This document shows positions 1 to 6,927 of a DNA stretch of 11,403 nt, piece by piece. Numbering within the stretch: the stretch's first letter is position 1; each line of letters begins with the position of its first letter. Made by a program: the position numbers and the translations under genes. The DNA lies in contig NAOQ01000979.1 of NCBI GenBank assembly GCA_002751075.1, forward strand, positions 7,874 to 19,276, read 5' to 3'. The notes below the pieces were generated by a model, which saw nothing but the letters and a program-made list of their open reading frames with translations, searched no databases and was not told the DNA's origin. This DNA comes from Ichthyophonus hoferi (lineage: Eukaryota; Opisthokonta; Ichthyosporea; Ichthyophonida; Ichthyophonidae).

Positions 1-5
1 GTACG

Positions 6-19
6 CTATCTTATCCTAC
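6..19 (-). other. GLY1: Possible read-through end of threonine aldolase exon 11
   Basis: Without splicing at 19 the frame continues GRIR and stops at TAG (6-8), giving about 345 residues. Family members have a G-R-(I/V)-R-like segment here followed by VTH or similar, so the resemblance may mark retained coding sequence, an alternative 3' end or chance. Confidence 0.3.
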
Positions 20-160
20 CTTTTTTGGGTCCATATATCTTAATCCCCTCTCCCTCTAATCTCATAGCTACGTCATACCAGTCCATATCTGTCTTGGCAG
101 TGACGTCACGCATATCGGCAAATACCATGTTGGTATCTACTACCCCCTCAACTACCCATG
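20..160 (-). CDS. GLY1: Threonine aldolase exon 11 (DTNMVF motif), last exon seen
   Basis: The acceptor is ATAATAACAG. It encodes [20 protein letters not shown] and continues to [18 protein letters not shown] is the conserved C-terminal-domain strand. A donor GTAGGA follows at 19. If it is not used, the frame reads GRIR and meets a stop at 6-8, so the CDS end is ambiguous. Confidence 0.88.
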
Positions 161-3100
161 CTGTTATTATATATAATAGAGTACAGTATATAGGTAGATG
201 CTATACAAGTCTATATCTATTGTATAGTAGATAGTAGCTAATATATGGTAGATATTATATATTATAGTACACATTATATACAGTCTCTACTGTATAGCAC
301 ATATATAATACATATTATATAGTATCTGATGTATAGTATATATTATATAGTGCATATTATATTGTATAAATTGCATAGTATCTACTATATATTATATAGT
401 ATATATTATATATTATACAAATACCACATTGTAATCTACCCTACCTCCCACGTGTACTATTATATAATATCAAAATTTGTATACTGCAATTCACAAGCGT
501 AGAAGCATATCAGTATTTACAATATTCATTGTTATAAAATTGCGGATTATGATAAGCGAACAATCACACAATACTCACCATCAGCATTTATAATAAACCC
601 CAACTTAGTCAATCCATTGGCTAATAGCTTGGCACAATCATGAACGCCCTGTGAATGGAAAAATTAATATACTACCCAGTCATAATTGCAGAACTTTAAT
701 TATATATAGTATCTATCAAAGTTATAATTGGTTATCATATATAGATATAGACACATAATGTAATGTGTAAGAACATAACAAATGTGCTGCATGGTATTAT
801 ATAAATATATTGTGCAATATAATATAATACATAATATAACGGCATGCTATATAATGCATGAATAATATTCTATATACCCTGCTGTATATCCTACTATATA
901 CCTTACTATACCCCCTATTATATATACTACTATACACACTACTATATACTCTACTATATACCTTACTATATACTATAATATTCACCCTACCATACACCTA
1001 CCTTTAACACTGCACCATAGTTATGCTCTATAGCATATAGTCCAGCCGCGGCTAACAAACCAGCCTGTCTCCATCCTCCCCCGAACAGTTTGCGGAATTG
1101 GCGTGCCTGTATACGTTTTCATATCGTTTACTATTGCTCTATTCACTACTTGATTAATTAAACCACCGTTACCTATTGAGTGTAATTGACTGCTTATTCA
1201 TTATGGTAGAGCATATGTAGAACCCTTGTGCCATATACCAACTCTCTAGGTAACTGACTGTAGTAAGTATATTTCTGTTTTAATTTAGAAGGGATAGATG
1301 CTTTGATACGCTTTGGTGCATATGTAGAAATTGCACAATGTGATCGATCATTAAGTGGAGCTATGCCGCTATGTAAATAAACGCTATTGTTACAATTTAG
1401 TGCCAGTAAGCAGTTTTCTGACTTCTAGACGAGTGAGCAATTTGAACACTTAGTATATAAAGAACTTGCGGAATTAATGTGTCTTTATAAATTTTAATAT
1501 TAATTACCATTGGTTCATGAAAAAAGTAATTAATTAAACTATCGCTAACTATAGAATGTGATCGCGTATTTATTGTGGTATGACAAACGTAGAACCCCTT
1601 TATGTTAAATAAAAATATTATGGAATTGCCGTGCCTAGATATTTTTAATATCAACTACAATTAGTTTGTTAAATTATTAATTAATTGATTAATTTAACCA
1701 TTAGCAATAAATATAAACAGTAACATGTATATTACTATACATTCATTTACTATATGTATGCATACATAGATATATATATATATACTTACTCTGGCAATAT
1801 GTTGATTGGTCCCCACAAGTACTGAACCAATAGGAGCACCGAGAGTTTTAGAAAGACAAAGTGACACGCTATCAGCATAACGAGAATATTCCTCTAGACT
1901 AATCCCTGTTGCTATGCTGTACACATGCATATGTACAATGTGTATAAGAGTAGTATGTACAGAATATGCAGAGAGGGTATGTGGGTCGAGTTAATAAGCG
2001 GGGCTCATGTAAGTAATACAAGATATAAGATAGTAAGATAAAAGGGGAGTATATAATATAATGTATTGTAATATAATGTAATATAATGCAATACAACAAA
2101 ATATCATATAACTTACTCTAATATATTAAAATGCAACAGATAATATAATATATAATATAACACAATACAACACAGTATAATATAATAAAAGACAATATAA
2201 TACAATCCGACATAATACAATACAACACACTATACCATAATATATTATATTATACAATACTACCCTATACAACACAATATACTACAATACACTGTAATAC
2301 AATACATCACATTCTACTGGAATTAACCGTAATAAACTATAATTCTCATGTCATTAACTACCTTGCATTCCATATGCGGGCCCCATCAATGTGAACCCAC
2401 ATATCATGTTCTTCAGCAAATTTTTTAATGCGCTTCAACTCATCCAGTGGGAATACAGTTCCTAAAAAAGGGAAACGGCAAGGAAACAATAAAGATCATT
2501 GGTTAATTGTATTCATTATCACAGGGCGATTATATGATCTAATAACAATTATTTGATTAATATGATATTATATGAGGAATTTATGTATGCATGTATGTAT
2601 GTATGCATGTATGTATATATCATAAACGCAAATAACCATCAACTACATAGTACTATCTCCCTCCCTCCTTCTCCCTTACCTCTCAAGGTGTTCTCTATAA
2701 GTATCATTTTGGTCTTGGCATAAAGTATGTTTTCTCCTAGCATGGCCTTAGCTATGGTCTCCACCGTGATGTGACTTTCTGCCAGAAATATAAGCCCATT
2801 AAATTAATAGCACATACAGGATGTATGTGATAATTAACATGGCACAATATGCTATAGTATAATATAATATAATATAATACAATATCATAATAAAATAATA
2901 ATAAAATATACTCCAATCTAATCCAATCCAATCCAATCCAATCCAATCTAATTTAATACAATACAATACATAATACAATATTATAGAGCAATAACGTCTC
3001 GTAACATATACTAGCATATAATAAAATATATTAAAACTAACACCTACTTCCCACCGGTGGATCCACAGGCAGCATCTGAGCCCCGCAATGATAGGCCACT

Positions 3101-5779
3101 CCCCCCACCTCGTATAAGTGTATATGACATCGTGCATCGCACACTATCGATTCCATTGCCTATATATGGTGAAAAAATCAGCATTGTAATTAGCAGATTT
3201 AAAGGTTAGAGGGATAAAGTATATTACATGACCTATATATGGTTAGAGGAAATGCACTCTCATTGTTAGGTTTGAAGGTTAAAAAGGGGTGATTGGGAGA
3301 ATGGTTAGAGAAGAACATGTTTTTAATACTGTAAAATATAGGGCAACATACCCTGTCTATATGCTAAGCCACTACCCCAATAATGACGCGTGTCAGGTGG
3401 CGGACTATAATGTAAACAAAATTAGAAGCCTCGTTCTAACCACACATTGATTAATTTATACTATGGTAAATACATGTAATACGGTGAGATTAAATTCAGA
3501 TCAAACTGTATATCCGATATAACGTAATAAACAGGAATTAATTTTAATCTGAATCATCACTACCTAGGTTTGATACATAATTTATTTATACTATCTAATT
3601 AATAGCAAATAAAGAATCACTGCAAAGGATTGCTTACGTATTACCTATGTAAGTATATGGAAGTGCGTGTGATTATTGTGTGTTATAATAATAACTATGT
3701 TATTATTCTGTTAAATTATTATTTTATAAAGACCTTACTTTATTATTACTATATTATGATATTCAAAATTACATAATTAATAGTTTTAAAATTCGATCTC
3801 ACTCAATTATACATTTCAGCTGAGAGGCCTAGTAACCTATCAATCTGAGTGGGTAAACCTTTTAATGCATATATTCAAAGATACATTATATTCTGTATGC
3901 ATATATACATGCAAGTATTATGTGTGTATGTGTGTATGCATATGTACATATAACAGTATATTATATTATAATATGATCCAATCTAATCCAATCTAACCCA
4001 ATTTAATTTATGGTAAGCGTACATACCCCAATCTTAGCCCTAATACCAAGTTGGTTAGACATGGTTCCACTGGCAACAAACAGGCCTGCCTCCTTACCAC
4101 ATATTTTTGCTACCGCTCTGTATGTATGTATGCATGTGAGTATATACGTAGACACGTGTATAAATATGGATGGGTTGCAAGGTGCTGCCTGGTTACATGA
4201 ATGTATCTACATATACTAGAGGAAGGGGCAGAGAACAATTAGAGAACATGCTAAATAGTTATAATGTCAATTATAACTATATTTGGTAATATATACACAT
4301 CTACCTTTCTAACTCGTTTACAGTTGGATCCTCCATCATTACATCATCGCCTACTGGGGCCTCTGCCATTGCCTGGGGGTACCGATACGTCAGTTAAAAA
4401 GATTAAGCATTTAAAATGAAGTCAAGCAACTACCTTCAGTATGGCACAAGCTAACATTTGATAGCACGTCGGACTGAAGAATAATAGCAGTTCTGATTAC
4501 AATTAGCCATATATGGTATTTATAAATTTAAAAATCACTTACCTGCTTAAGGAAGTATTGTTTGTCATTATTCAATAATTGAGGCTTTGGCTTTATTCAA
4601 TAATTTTCATTGGTCCAGTTAAATATTTGTATACCCCATTTTATTGGCCATTATTAAATTCAATTATCATCAATCAACCATAATGTCTAACGCATTAATA
4701 TTCTAGGAAAGGAAAAAGGGCTAGTGGGTCTGAATAATATATATATTATATCATACTATATCATACCATAGCATATTATATTGCATTATATTATATAGAC
4801 ATATATATAGCTATTGATATACACAAGATGACAGGTGGAAGGTGAAATAGAGAAAGAAAAATGCATGAAAAGTGTTTGTGGGTTACATACTACATAATAT
4901 ACATTTTATATATTATATACACTATACGCTATATATACTAAACAAATTGTAACCTATTAATACCCACCTGTCTCATACCCTGGCAGGGTACAGTAACAGT
5001 GTCACTTCTTAGATCGCATGTTATCTTGATCAATGGATCTGTAGCATAATCACCCAATTAAAATACTTTCATATTTCAAACTCAATATTTGTACTTTTAA
5101 AAAAAGTTAAAAAGATTAAAGCTCTAAAATGATAAGTAGAGGACGAATAAGGCTAGTTTTGGAACTAAATGCTCAAGATGATTGGCAGATGATGTTTAAG
5201 TGTAAAATGAAAATATGAGTGAACTATATATGCGTTATTTATGTGTAATCGTATATACGATTCCTGATTATATCGACCATATTCGGCCTTTGCTAAGGTA
5301 ATAATGACGTAAGATACTGCCGTCTATGGCTATTTTCACACACTTTCATTGATTTTTGTATTTTACTAAGAAATGAGTATAATGTTAAGTAAAGTAAATT
5401 GGAAATATATTATAGGATGATTTCCTATAATGCATTATATAATTCTATATTATATTATATATCATATGATATACCTCATATACTATATATTATATAGTAT
5501 ATAGTATATACTACCTTATATTGCATTGTACTGTATTATGTTGTCCTATATTGTATTGTATTGCAAAGCTTTGTATTGTATCATAATATACTGTAGTATA
5601 TTGTTTTGCATTGTGTTGTATGGTATTGCATTGTGCCATATTATATTATGACATTATAATATTATTGTACTCCATCCTATACAAGTTCACAAATCTCAAC
5701 ACATACAACATTTTATATATCTAAAAGAACAATTCGTACCTTTCAAAGATGTGCTGGCTGCAGTCTTGACATATGACAT
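20..5779 (-). CDS. GLY1: Low-specificity L-threonine aldolase (PLP fold type I), 11 exons, C-terminus outside window
   Basis: The enzyme cleaves L-threonine or L-allo-threonine to glycine and acetaldehyde using PLP, normally in the cytosol. Eleven exons (5740-5779, 4968-5038, 4305-4372, 4027-4117, 3048-3159, 2680-2778, 2362-2461, 1790-1916, 1002-1106, 579-648, 20-160) splice in one frame with GT-AG introns and give about 341 residues. Family signatures in order: DLRSDTVT (22-29), SGTMSNQ (about 77-83), the PLP-stacking His of [10 protein letters not shown] (H102), IENTLRGTVFPL (about 155-166), [10 protein letters not shown] with D186 and R189, the Schiff-base lysine in [14 protein letters not shown] (K217), GGGWRQAG with R249, and DTNMVF. 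Wording such as SGTxSNQ and ENTLxG is close to yeast Gly1, so the symbol is provisional. The last part, which normally holds a carboxylate-binding Arg, would lie beyond position 1 unless exon 11 reads through. Unusual residues are MM where the family usually has Y/F-G in GDDVYGEDP, and W in GGGMRQ. The family call is secure; exon 1 is the least certain part. Confidence 0.95.
161..578 (-). other. Intron 10 of threonine aldolase, AT palindrome-rich
   Basis: This GT-AG intron is 418 bp. Roughly 165-420 is dominated by TATA, TAGTA and ATTATATA words forming many small self-complementary stretches. No gene or known repeat family is recognised. Confidence 0.8.
579..648 (-). CDS. GLY1: Threonine aldolase exon 10
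   Basis: The acceptor is CCATTCACAG and the donor GTGAGT, ending in phase 1. It encodes [20 protein letters not shown] then NAD, matching the helix in which family members have H(D/E)xAKxLAxGL. Confidence 0.88.
649..1001 (-). other. Intron 9 of threonine aldolase
   Basis: This 353 bp intron runs from donor GTAGGT to acceptor TTCACAG. It is mostly AT repeats, with the 12-bp array at its 5' end. No further gene is seen. Confidence 0.8.
867..998. repeat. 12-bp minisatellite abutting the exon 9 donor
   Basis: Eleven 12-bp units can be laid out in perfect register, with a plus-strand consensus of about CTACTATATACC. Examples start at 891, 927, 939, 951 and 963. The last unit ends at 998, three bases short of the donor GT. 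On the minus strand the units repeat GGTATATAGTAG-like words that resemble 5' splice sites. It lies in intron 9 (649-1001). Confidence 0.85.
1002..1106 (-). CDS. GLY1: Threonine aldolase exon 9 (GGGxRQ motif)
   Basis: The acceptor is GTATACAG and the donor GTAGGT, phase 0 at both ends. It encodes [20 protein letters not shown] then [15 protein letters not shown]. The RKxxGGGxRQxGxLAAAG segment is highly conserved. About 18 bp of its 5' end and the adjacent intron recur as decayed copies in intron 8. Confidence 0.95.
1089..1225. repeat. Intron 8 / exon 9 junction repeat, copy A
   Basis: This segment runs from TTTGCGGAATTGGCGTGCCT (exon 9 start and acceptor, read on plus) to GTAGAACCC. The words TTGCGGAATT, ATTAATTAAAC, TATTxATTxTGGTA and GTAGAACCC recur in the same order in copy B. 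It is the copy that contains the working acceptor. Confidence 0.75.
1466..1597. repeat. Intron 8 / exon 9 junction repeat, copy B
   Basis: It runs from TTGCGGAATT to GTAGAACCC, colinear with copy A across about 130 bp with moderate divergence. Read on minus, the exon-like part has a stop and no TACAG acceptor. It lies inside intron 8. Confidence 0.75.
1619..1704. repeat. Intron 8 / exon 9 junction repeat, copy C (partial)
   Basis: TGGAATTGCCGTGCCTAGAT followed by TTTTTAATATC closely matches the start of copy A. GATTAATTTAACCA matches the middle. Read on minus it still offers CTAG then GCACGGCAATTC, which mimics the acceptor and first codons (A-R-Q-F) of exon 9. Confidence 0.7.
1790..1916 (-). 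CDS. GLY1: Threonine aldolase exon 8 (catalytic lysine)
   Basis: The acceptor is GTGTACAG and the donor GTAAGT, ending in phase 0. The segment [20 protein letters not shown] contains K217, the Schiff-base lysine of the SLCLSK-LGAP motif. Confidence 0.95.
2050..2310. repeat. Degenerate pentanucleotide array (AATAT/AATAC/ACAAT)
   Basis: Words such as AATATAATGT, AATACAAC and AATATAATAC recur in a 5-bp rhythm through most of intron 7 (1917-2361, 445 bp). There is no coding signal. Confidence 0.75.
2362..2461 (-). CDS. GLY1: Threonine aldolase exon 7 (HxDGAR PLP site)
   Basis: The acceptor is CTTTTTTAG and the donor GTAGTT. It encodes [20 protein letters not shown] then [13 protein letters not shown]186 should contact the pyridine nitrogen of PLP, and R189 the substrate or cofactor. 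Confidence 0.95.
2580..2620. repeat. ATGT tetranucleotide microsatellite in intron 6
   Basis: ATGTATGCATGTATGTATGT and continuing variants lie within intron 6 (2462-2679). Confidence 0.85.
2680..2778 (-). CDS. GLY1: Threonine aldolase exon 6 (IENTL motif)
   Basis: The acceptor is TTTCTGGCAG and the donor GTAAGG. It encodes [20 protein letters not shown] and [12 protein letters not shown]. The end matches the (S/I)ENTLxG strand of eukaryotic threonine aldolases and joins in phase to GTVFPL of the next exon. Confidence 0.92.
2850..2985. repeat. Pentanucleotide array AATAT, then AATCC, then AATAC in intron 5
   Basis: A run of about seven AATCC/AATCT units (2913-2952) is flanked by AATAT and AATAC units, so one 5-bp array appears to have drifted through three unit types. 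It fills much of intron 5 (2779-3047). The related words AATCTAATCCAATCTAACCC occur in intron 4 near 3980-4000. Confidence 0.85.
3048..3159 (-). CDS. GLY1: Threonine aldolase exon 5 (PLP-stacking His)
   Basis: The acceptor is CATATATAG and the donor GTAGGT, ending in phase 1. The core [20 protein letters not shown] aligns with family segments such as AAHNYLFEAGG. H102 is the histidine expected to stack on the PLP ring. Confidence 0.92.
3159..3284. repeat. Tandem duplication of the exon 5 acceptor region
   Basis: CCTATATATGGT occurs at 3159-3170, ending on the exon 5 acceptor, and again at 3232-3243. Each copy is followed after about 30-40 bp by a (T)AAAGGTTA or GAAGGTTA word, giving a diverged unit of about 73 bp. 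Confidence 0.55.
3160..4026 (-). other. Intron 4 of threonine aldolase
   Basis: At 867 bp this is the longest aldolase intron. Besides the duplicated acceptor (3159-3284) it has a TG/TATG-rich stretch at about 3895-3955 and AATCC-type words at 3977-4000. The region 3300-3890 is AT-rich and shows nothing recognisable. Confidence 0.8.
4027..4117 (-). CDS. GLY1: Threonine aldolase exon 4 (SGTMSNQ motif)
   Basis: It encodes [20 protein letters not shown] then [10 protein letters not shown], including the conserved GKEAGLF and SGTxSNQ segments. The donor is GTATGT. The acceptor TACAG is the end of a CATA microsatellite rather than of a clear pyrimidine tract. Confidence 0.93.
4118..4136. repeat. 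CATA microsatellite forming the exon 4 acceptor
   Basis: Read on minus, CATGCATACATACATACAG runs directly into exon 4, so the 3' splice site is the end of the tetranucleotide array. It lies in intron 3 (4118-4304, 187 bp). Confidence 0.7.
4305..4372 (-). CDS. GLY1: Threonine aldolase exon 3 (VGDDxxxEDPTVN motif)
   Basis: The acceptor is ACCCCCAG and the donor GTAGAT, ending in phase 2. It encodes [20 protein letters not shown] then LE. The family normally reads VGDDV(Y/F)GEDPTVN; the pair MM here is unusual. Confidence 0.93.
4373..4967 (-). other. Intron 2 of threonine aldolase
   Basis: This 595 bp intron runs from donor GTGGGT to acceptor CCCCCAG. It has AT tracts around 4730-4800 and 4895-4945. 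The 4393-4425 word block is shared with intron 1. No gene is seen. Confidence 0.8.
4393..4425. repeat. Dispersed intronic repeat, copy 1
   Basis: GTTAAAAAGATTAAGCATTT then AAAATGA matches, with few differences, the block at 5106-5137 in intron 1. Both lie a short way upstream of a 3' splice site. Confidence 0.65.
4968..5038 (-). CDS. GLY1: Threonine aldolase exon 2 (DLRSDTVT motif)
   Basis: The acceptor is TGCTACAG and the donor GTGGGT. The exon encodes [20 protein letters not shown] then [11 protein letters not shown] is the N-terminal hallmark of threonine aldolases. The exon ends in phase 0. Confidence 0.93.
5106..5137. repeat. Dispersed intronic repeat, copy 2
   Basis: GTTAAAAAGATTAAAGCTCT then AAAATGA is the partner of 4393-4425. 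It is followed immediately by the 14-bp word also found upstream of exon 1. Confidence 0.65.
5247..5262. repeat. 16-bp perfect palindrome in intron 1
   Basis: AATCGTATATACGATT equals its own reverse complement and includes two CpGs. A dimeric protein site is possible, but nothing else supports it. Confidence 0.6.
5518..5650. repeat. TTGTA pentanucleotide array in intron 1
   Basis: TTGTATTGTATTGCA-like units repeat with a 5-bp period. They are the reverse-complement counterpart of the TACAA-type units in intron 7, so the two arrays are inverted with respect to each other. A 10-bp palindrome CAAAGCTTTG sits inside at 5564-5573. Confidence 0.7.
5740..5779 (-). CDS. GLY1: Threonine aldolase exon 1 (start codon)
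   Basis: This exon encodes [13 protein letters not shown] plus the first base of a split codon, followed by donor GTACGA. The ATG at 5777-5779 has a favourable ACC before it. Its phase matches the exon 2 acceptor, giving SLK-D-PLIKI just ahead of the conserved DLRSDTVT. The short extension has Lys and no acidic residue, but it is too short to claim mitochondrial targeting. No family conservation is expected this far N-terminal, so the start is inferred. Confidence 0.7.
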
Positions 5780-5789
5780 GGTTGATATT

Positions 5790-5822
5790 CTTTGAGATTG
5801 AGAGAGGACGAATAAGTATATA
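5790..5822 (-). promoter_or_regulatory. Candidate core promoter or 5'-UTR splice acceptor of threonine aldolase
   Basis: Read on minus, TATATA (5817-5822) is followed by CTTATTCGTCCTCTCTCAAT and CTCAAAG, then AATATCAACC and the ATG. This can be read as a TATA box about 40 bp before the start, or as a pyrimidine tract plus AG at 5790-5791 ending an intron in the 5' UTR. The sequence does not decide between them. Confidence 0.35.
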
Positions 5823-6563
5823 AGGAAATAGATGTATTAAGACTATATTGTATCAATATATTAGTATGTGTAATATCATATTATTACTTGCTCTAGCAGA
5901 GATCTATATACTATAAATACAAATATATATGTCATTTTATATTACTAGAATTAAATTGGATTGTTGTACAGTACATTGTATAATATTATGAGCGCTAACG
6001 GTAGATTAGACATTACAATAACGATGTTGTTTCACATACATATAATTAAATGCAGAGTATTTGTGTGCTACAAGAACTTAGCAGTTTTGTTATTCGATAC
6101 CTTGCAGTTGTAAATGGGTTCATTATTAGAGGTTTGTTTTCCTTAATATACTTTGTTTTATCACTAATCGAACTCGTGATAGGTCCCAGCGACCCAATAG
6201 AATTTCCTGATCTTATCACATACTAAATACTATTATGTCCCTGCTAGATGGGGAAATAACCCAATTCCTCAATGATGTAATAGTGCCCAAATACTGCAAT
6301 ATGATAAGAATCAATCTACTTTTTGCAGAATGGTATTCGATTAACTAAATAAGTGTATTACTTAATATCAAAGATTGGCTGAACTATATGTTCATTCGGA
6401 GTTAACGATCTTGTAACCGTAGTTATAGTGTGTACATTACCTTCAATTTGGGTCTTAAATACGGGGTTAATTTTAGAAAAAAAGTTCAACCAATTATTCT
6501 TCAGACAATCTAAGCCTGGCTTATAAAGTTGCTTAAAGGGATAAAATGACTTGGTAGATTTTT

Positions 6564-6645
6564 AAAATGGTGGCACTACAAAAATAATATTAGTTGCCGC
6601 CCAAAATATTCATGACGGACCCGCCAACTGCACGGCTACAGCTCA
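6564..6645. promoter_or_regulatory. GC-richer patch with YY1-like and E2F-like motifs
   Basis: The motifs are AAAATGGTGGC (6564-6574, YY1-like), TTGCCGCCCAAAA (6594-6606) and CCCGCCAA (6620-6627). The latter two read TTTTGGGCGGCAA and TTGGCGGG on minus and are E2F-like. It stands out from AT-rich surroundings about 0.8 kb upstream of the aldolase ATG. A promoter role is inference from motif resemblance only. Confidence 0.3.
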
Positions 6646-6903
6646 TTCCTTTATTTCTATATATTCTATGGTATATCATATTTGCTTATTACTAGTTTAA
6701 ATGTTTAATTCTAAATAACTTTGAGCGTTAGTCAACTCTTGCAAAAAATCACTGACGCACTGAAGCCCACTAGAATTGCCTGATTATCTCGATAATCTTG
6801 CACTCTCGTGTCCTCATTTGGATGGCTCGCCAGTTAATTTATTAATGTTTGTGCTTGCACAATATGTATCGGCAAATCAATTTAACCTAGTTAAAAGTTG
6901 TGT

Positions 6904-6927
6904 GGGTGTTAACCAAAATTAACACCC
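6904..6927. repeat. Inverted repeat GGGTGTTAA-N6-TTAACACCC
   Basis: Two perfect 9-bp arms are separated by CCAAAA. The arms resemble GGTGTTAA-type T-box half-sites, which would suit a dimeric factor. It lies about 425 bp downstream of the gene 2 poly(A) signal. Confidence 0.6.

Larger units (their letters stand above)
1107..1789 (-). other. Intron 8 of threonine aldolase
   Basis: This 683 bp intron has a GTAAGT donor that runs straight into a TATATA tract. It contains copies B and C of the exon 9 junction repeat plus a related CATATGTAGAA word near 1319. No independent gene is seen. Confidence 0.8.
5039..5739 (-). other. Intron 1 of threonine aldolase
   Basis: This 701 bp intron runs from donor GTACGA to acceptor TGCTACAG. 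It contains a 16-bp perfect palindrome (5247-5262), AT repeats (5405-5515) and a TTGTA pentamer array (5518-5650). No coding signal is seen. Confidence 0.75.

Noticed and set aside
25-234. Plus-strand 69-residue frame
   Set aside because: It is antisense to exon 11 of threonine aldolase, whose DTNMVF motif identifies the true strand.
797-997. Minus-strand frame rich in YSxVYS repeats
   Set aside because: It is a translation of the 12-bp minisatellite in intron 9, not a gene.
1397-1654. Minus-strand 85-residue frame
   Set aside because: It runs through the decayed repeat copies of intron 8 with no homology or coding composition.
2913-2952. AATCC repeats as telomere-like sequence
   Set aside because: The unit is five bases, grades into AATAC/AATAT units and is internal to an intron, so it is an ordinary microsatellite.
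2752-3137. Minus-strand frames with [12 protein letters not shown]
   Set aside because: The repeats come from the AATCC array in intron 5; the flanking coding pieces belong to exons 5 and 6 in other frames.
6165-6235. Possible tRNA from a TCGAACTC-like box
   Set aside because: The word resembles a T-arm only loosely; no acceptor, D or anticodon stems could be formed around it.
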